Shown: one piece after another, positions 5,185 to 5,873 of the stretch
Layout: the number at the start of each line of letters is the position of its first letter
Numbering within the stretch: the first letter of the stretch is position 1
Assembly (NCBI GenBank): GCA_002714165.1
Contig: PAWT01000030.1
Span: 1-5,873, forward strand
Source: Acidobacteriota bacterium
GTDB lineage: Bacteria; Acidobacteriota; Vicinamibacteria; Vicinamibacterales; UBA823
Length of the DNA stretch: 5,873 bases
Direction of reading: 5' to 3'
Translations under genes and position numbers: made by a program
The notes under the pieces: model-generated
The model's database searches: none
What the model was told of the DNA's origin: nothing
Seen by the model: only the letters and a program-made list of their open reading frames with translations

Positions 5185-5873
5185 TTAATTGATCGTGGTT
5201 CCGGCCGGATCGCGGTCAGGTGTCAAACTGCCATTTGGCCGTTTATACAGAATCCTGCCATGTAATTCGTCTGCCGCCGAAATCCCGTAGCCGCCATCCT
5301 GATAGTCTCCCATGATGCTATCGGGCCACTTCTCTCTGCCGCTTGGATGGCCATAGCCTAACGAATGGGCTAACTCGTGCGTCACAATCCCGAGGTCTTC
5401 CGCGGCACGCCAACCGTGGAGAATATGTCCTGGTTGGGTTGAAGACAGACCCATCGACATATACGCATTATTCCCATCACTGTTCGCGTCACTCCACAGT
5501 CCCGCAGGAAAATACGACAGACTGACAGTGCCATTGGCTGTCAGCCAATCGTTCCGCGGAATGACGAGGCCGACCGGATGCGTCTTGGTCGTGATCGTCG
5601 GATTCGTAAAAGCGCCGCCGGTCAGTCGGCTGAACTGCGCGATCCCGCTTCGGATATGTTGCTCATAGATGGCCGGAATCGAATCCGCGATCACTTCCAT
5701 CCGCTCACACGCATAATATCCGTCGTCGGTGAGTTTCGTGCACTGCATCTGACGCGTCCAAATTTGATAGTTGGGCATGACGGTCGGGCGCCTCGTCCCT
5801 TCCGTTCCATTTTCTCGAAACACCCAGTCAAAAAACTCCAGGTTGAAACCATCTCCTTGCGGAATGATTTCCG
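5185..5873 (-). CDS. Metzincin-like zinc metalloprotease, C-terminal part (5' end off window)
   Basis: The frame is open from the right edge to TAA at 5185-5187. An apparent GTG start at 5823 is not the real one, because the frame continues upstream through IIPQGDGFNLEFFDW to the edge. The zinc motif HELAHSLGYGH (5347-5379) is a full HExxHxxGxxH: two histidines, the catalytic glutamate, the glycine turn and a third histidine ligand. It is followed 10 residues later by SIM, a good candidate for the Met-turn, which together indicate a metzincin of the matrixin-like type. Two cysteines upstream (in QMQCTK and YYACER) may form a disulfide, consistent with an exported protein. It ends 22 residues after AADELHGRILY, the usual C-terminal helix region of such domains. 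The signal peptide and any prodomain would lie beyond the window. The substrate is unknown. Confidence 0.87.
   Translation of the reverse strand, partial: EIIPQGDGFNLEFFDWVFRENGTEGTRRPTVMPNYQIWTRQMQCTKLTDDGYYACERMEVIADSIPAIYEQHIRSGIAQFSRLTGGAFTNPTITTKTHPVGLVIPRNDWLTANGTVSLSYFPAGLWSDANSDGNNAYMSMGLSSTQPGHILHGWRAAEDLGIVTHELAHSLGYGHPSGREKWPDSIMGDYQDGGYGISAADELHGRILYKRPNGSLTPDRDPAGTTIN

Noticed and set aside
4837..5265. 142-codon plus-strand ORF
   Set aside because: It is antisense to the oxidoreductase start and the protease end, with no domain and no ribosome binding site.

Overview
The window is a 5.9 kb piece of a moderately GC-rich bacterial chromosome, most likely from an uncultured Gram-negative organism. 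Lipoprotein-type, Tat-type and Sec-type export signals, a short integral-membrane fatty-acid desaturase and a secreted NHL-propeller protein fit environmental lineages such as Acidobacteriota. That taxonomic guess is an inference from gene content, since no marker gene is present. I see no rRNA, tRNA, CRISPR array, transposase or integrase.

Layout. Positions 1-741 (minus) hold the N-terminal 247 codons of a secreted six-bladed NHL propeller resembling peptidyl-hydroxyglycine amidating lyase; the gene runs off the left edge. Positions 916-1986 (minus) hold a compact three-gene mercury-type cluster, transcribed in the order thioredoxin-fold protein, merP-like, merT-like. Positions 2129-2413 (plus) encode a small exported protein of unknown function, divergent from the cluster. 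Positions 2663-3406 (plus) encode an acyl-CoA desaturase, followed at 3530-3757 by a small DUF2892/YgaP-type membrane protein. Positions 3858-5063 (minus) encode a Tat-exported FAD oxidoreductase of the D-amino-acid oxidase family with rearranged domain order. Positions 5185-5873 (minus) encode the C-terminal part of a zinc metalloprotease running off the right edge.

Main discovery. The merP-like gene appears as a truncated 54-codon reading frame that ends in TGA exactly where the first cysteine of the heavy-metal motif GMTCxxC should be. Reading continues in the same frame through GGC, with a normal ferredoxin-like metal-binding domain, to a TAG that overlaps the merT start. A GC-rich hairpin with GU in its apical loop lies about 18 nt downstream of the TGA, as expected for a bacterial SECIS element. 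The best reading is a selenocysteine-containing MerP (GMTUGGC) whose selenolate would bind soft metals, handing them to MerT (Cys27-Cys28 and Cys77/Cys82). The thioredoxin-fold protein is the likely third partner. No merA, merB or merR is in the window.

Second-tier oddities are a complete-looking desaturase with all three histidine boxes but no ATG/GTG/TTG start (an ATC sits at ideal distance from a strong ribosome binding site), and an oxidoreductase whose C-terminal DAAO motifs precede its Rossmann motif.
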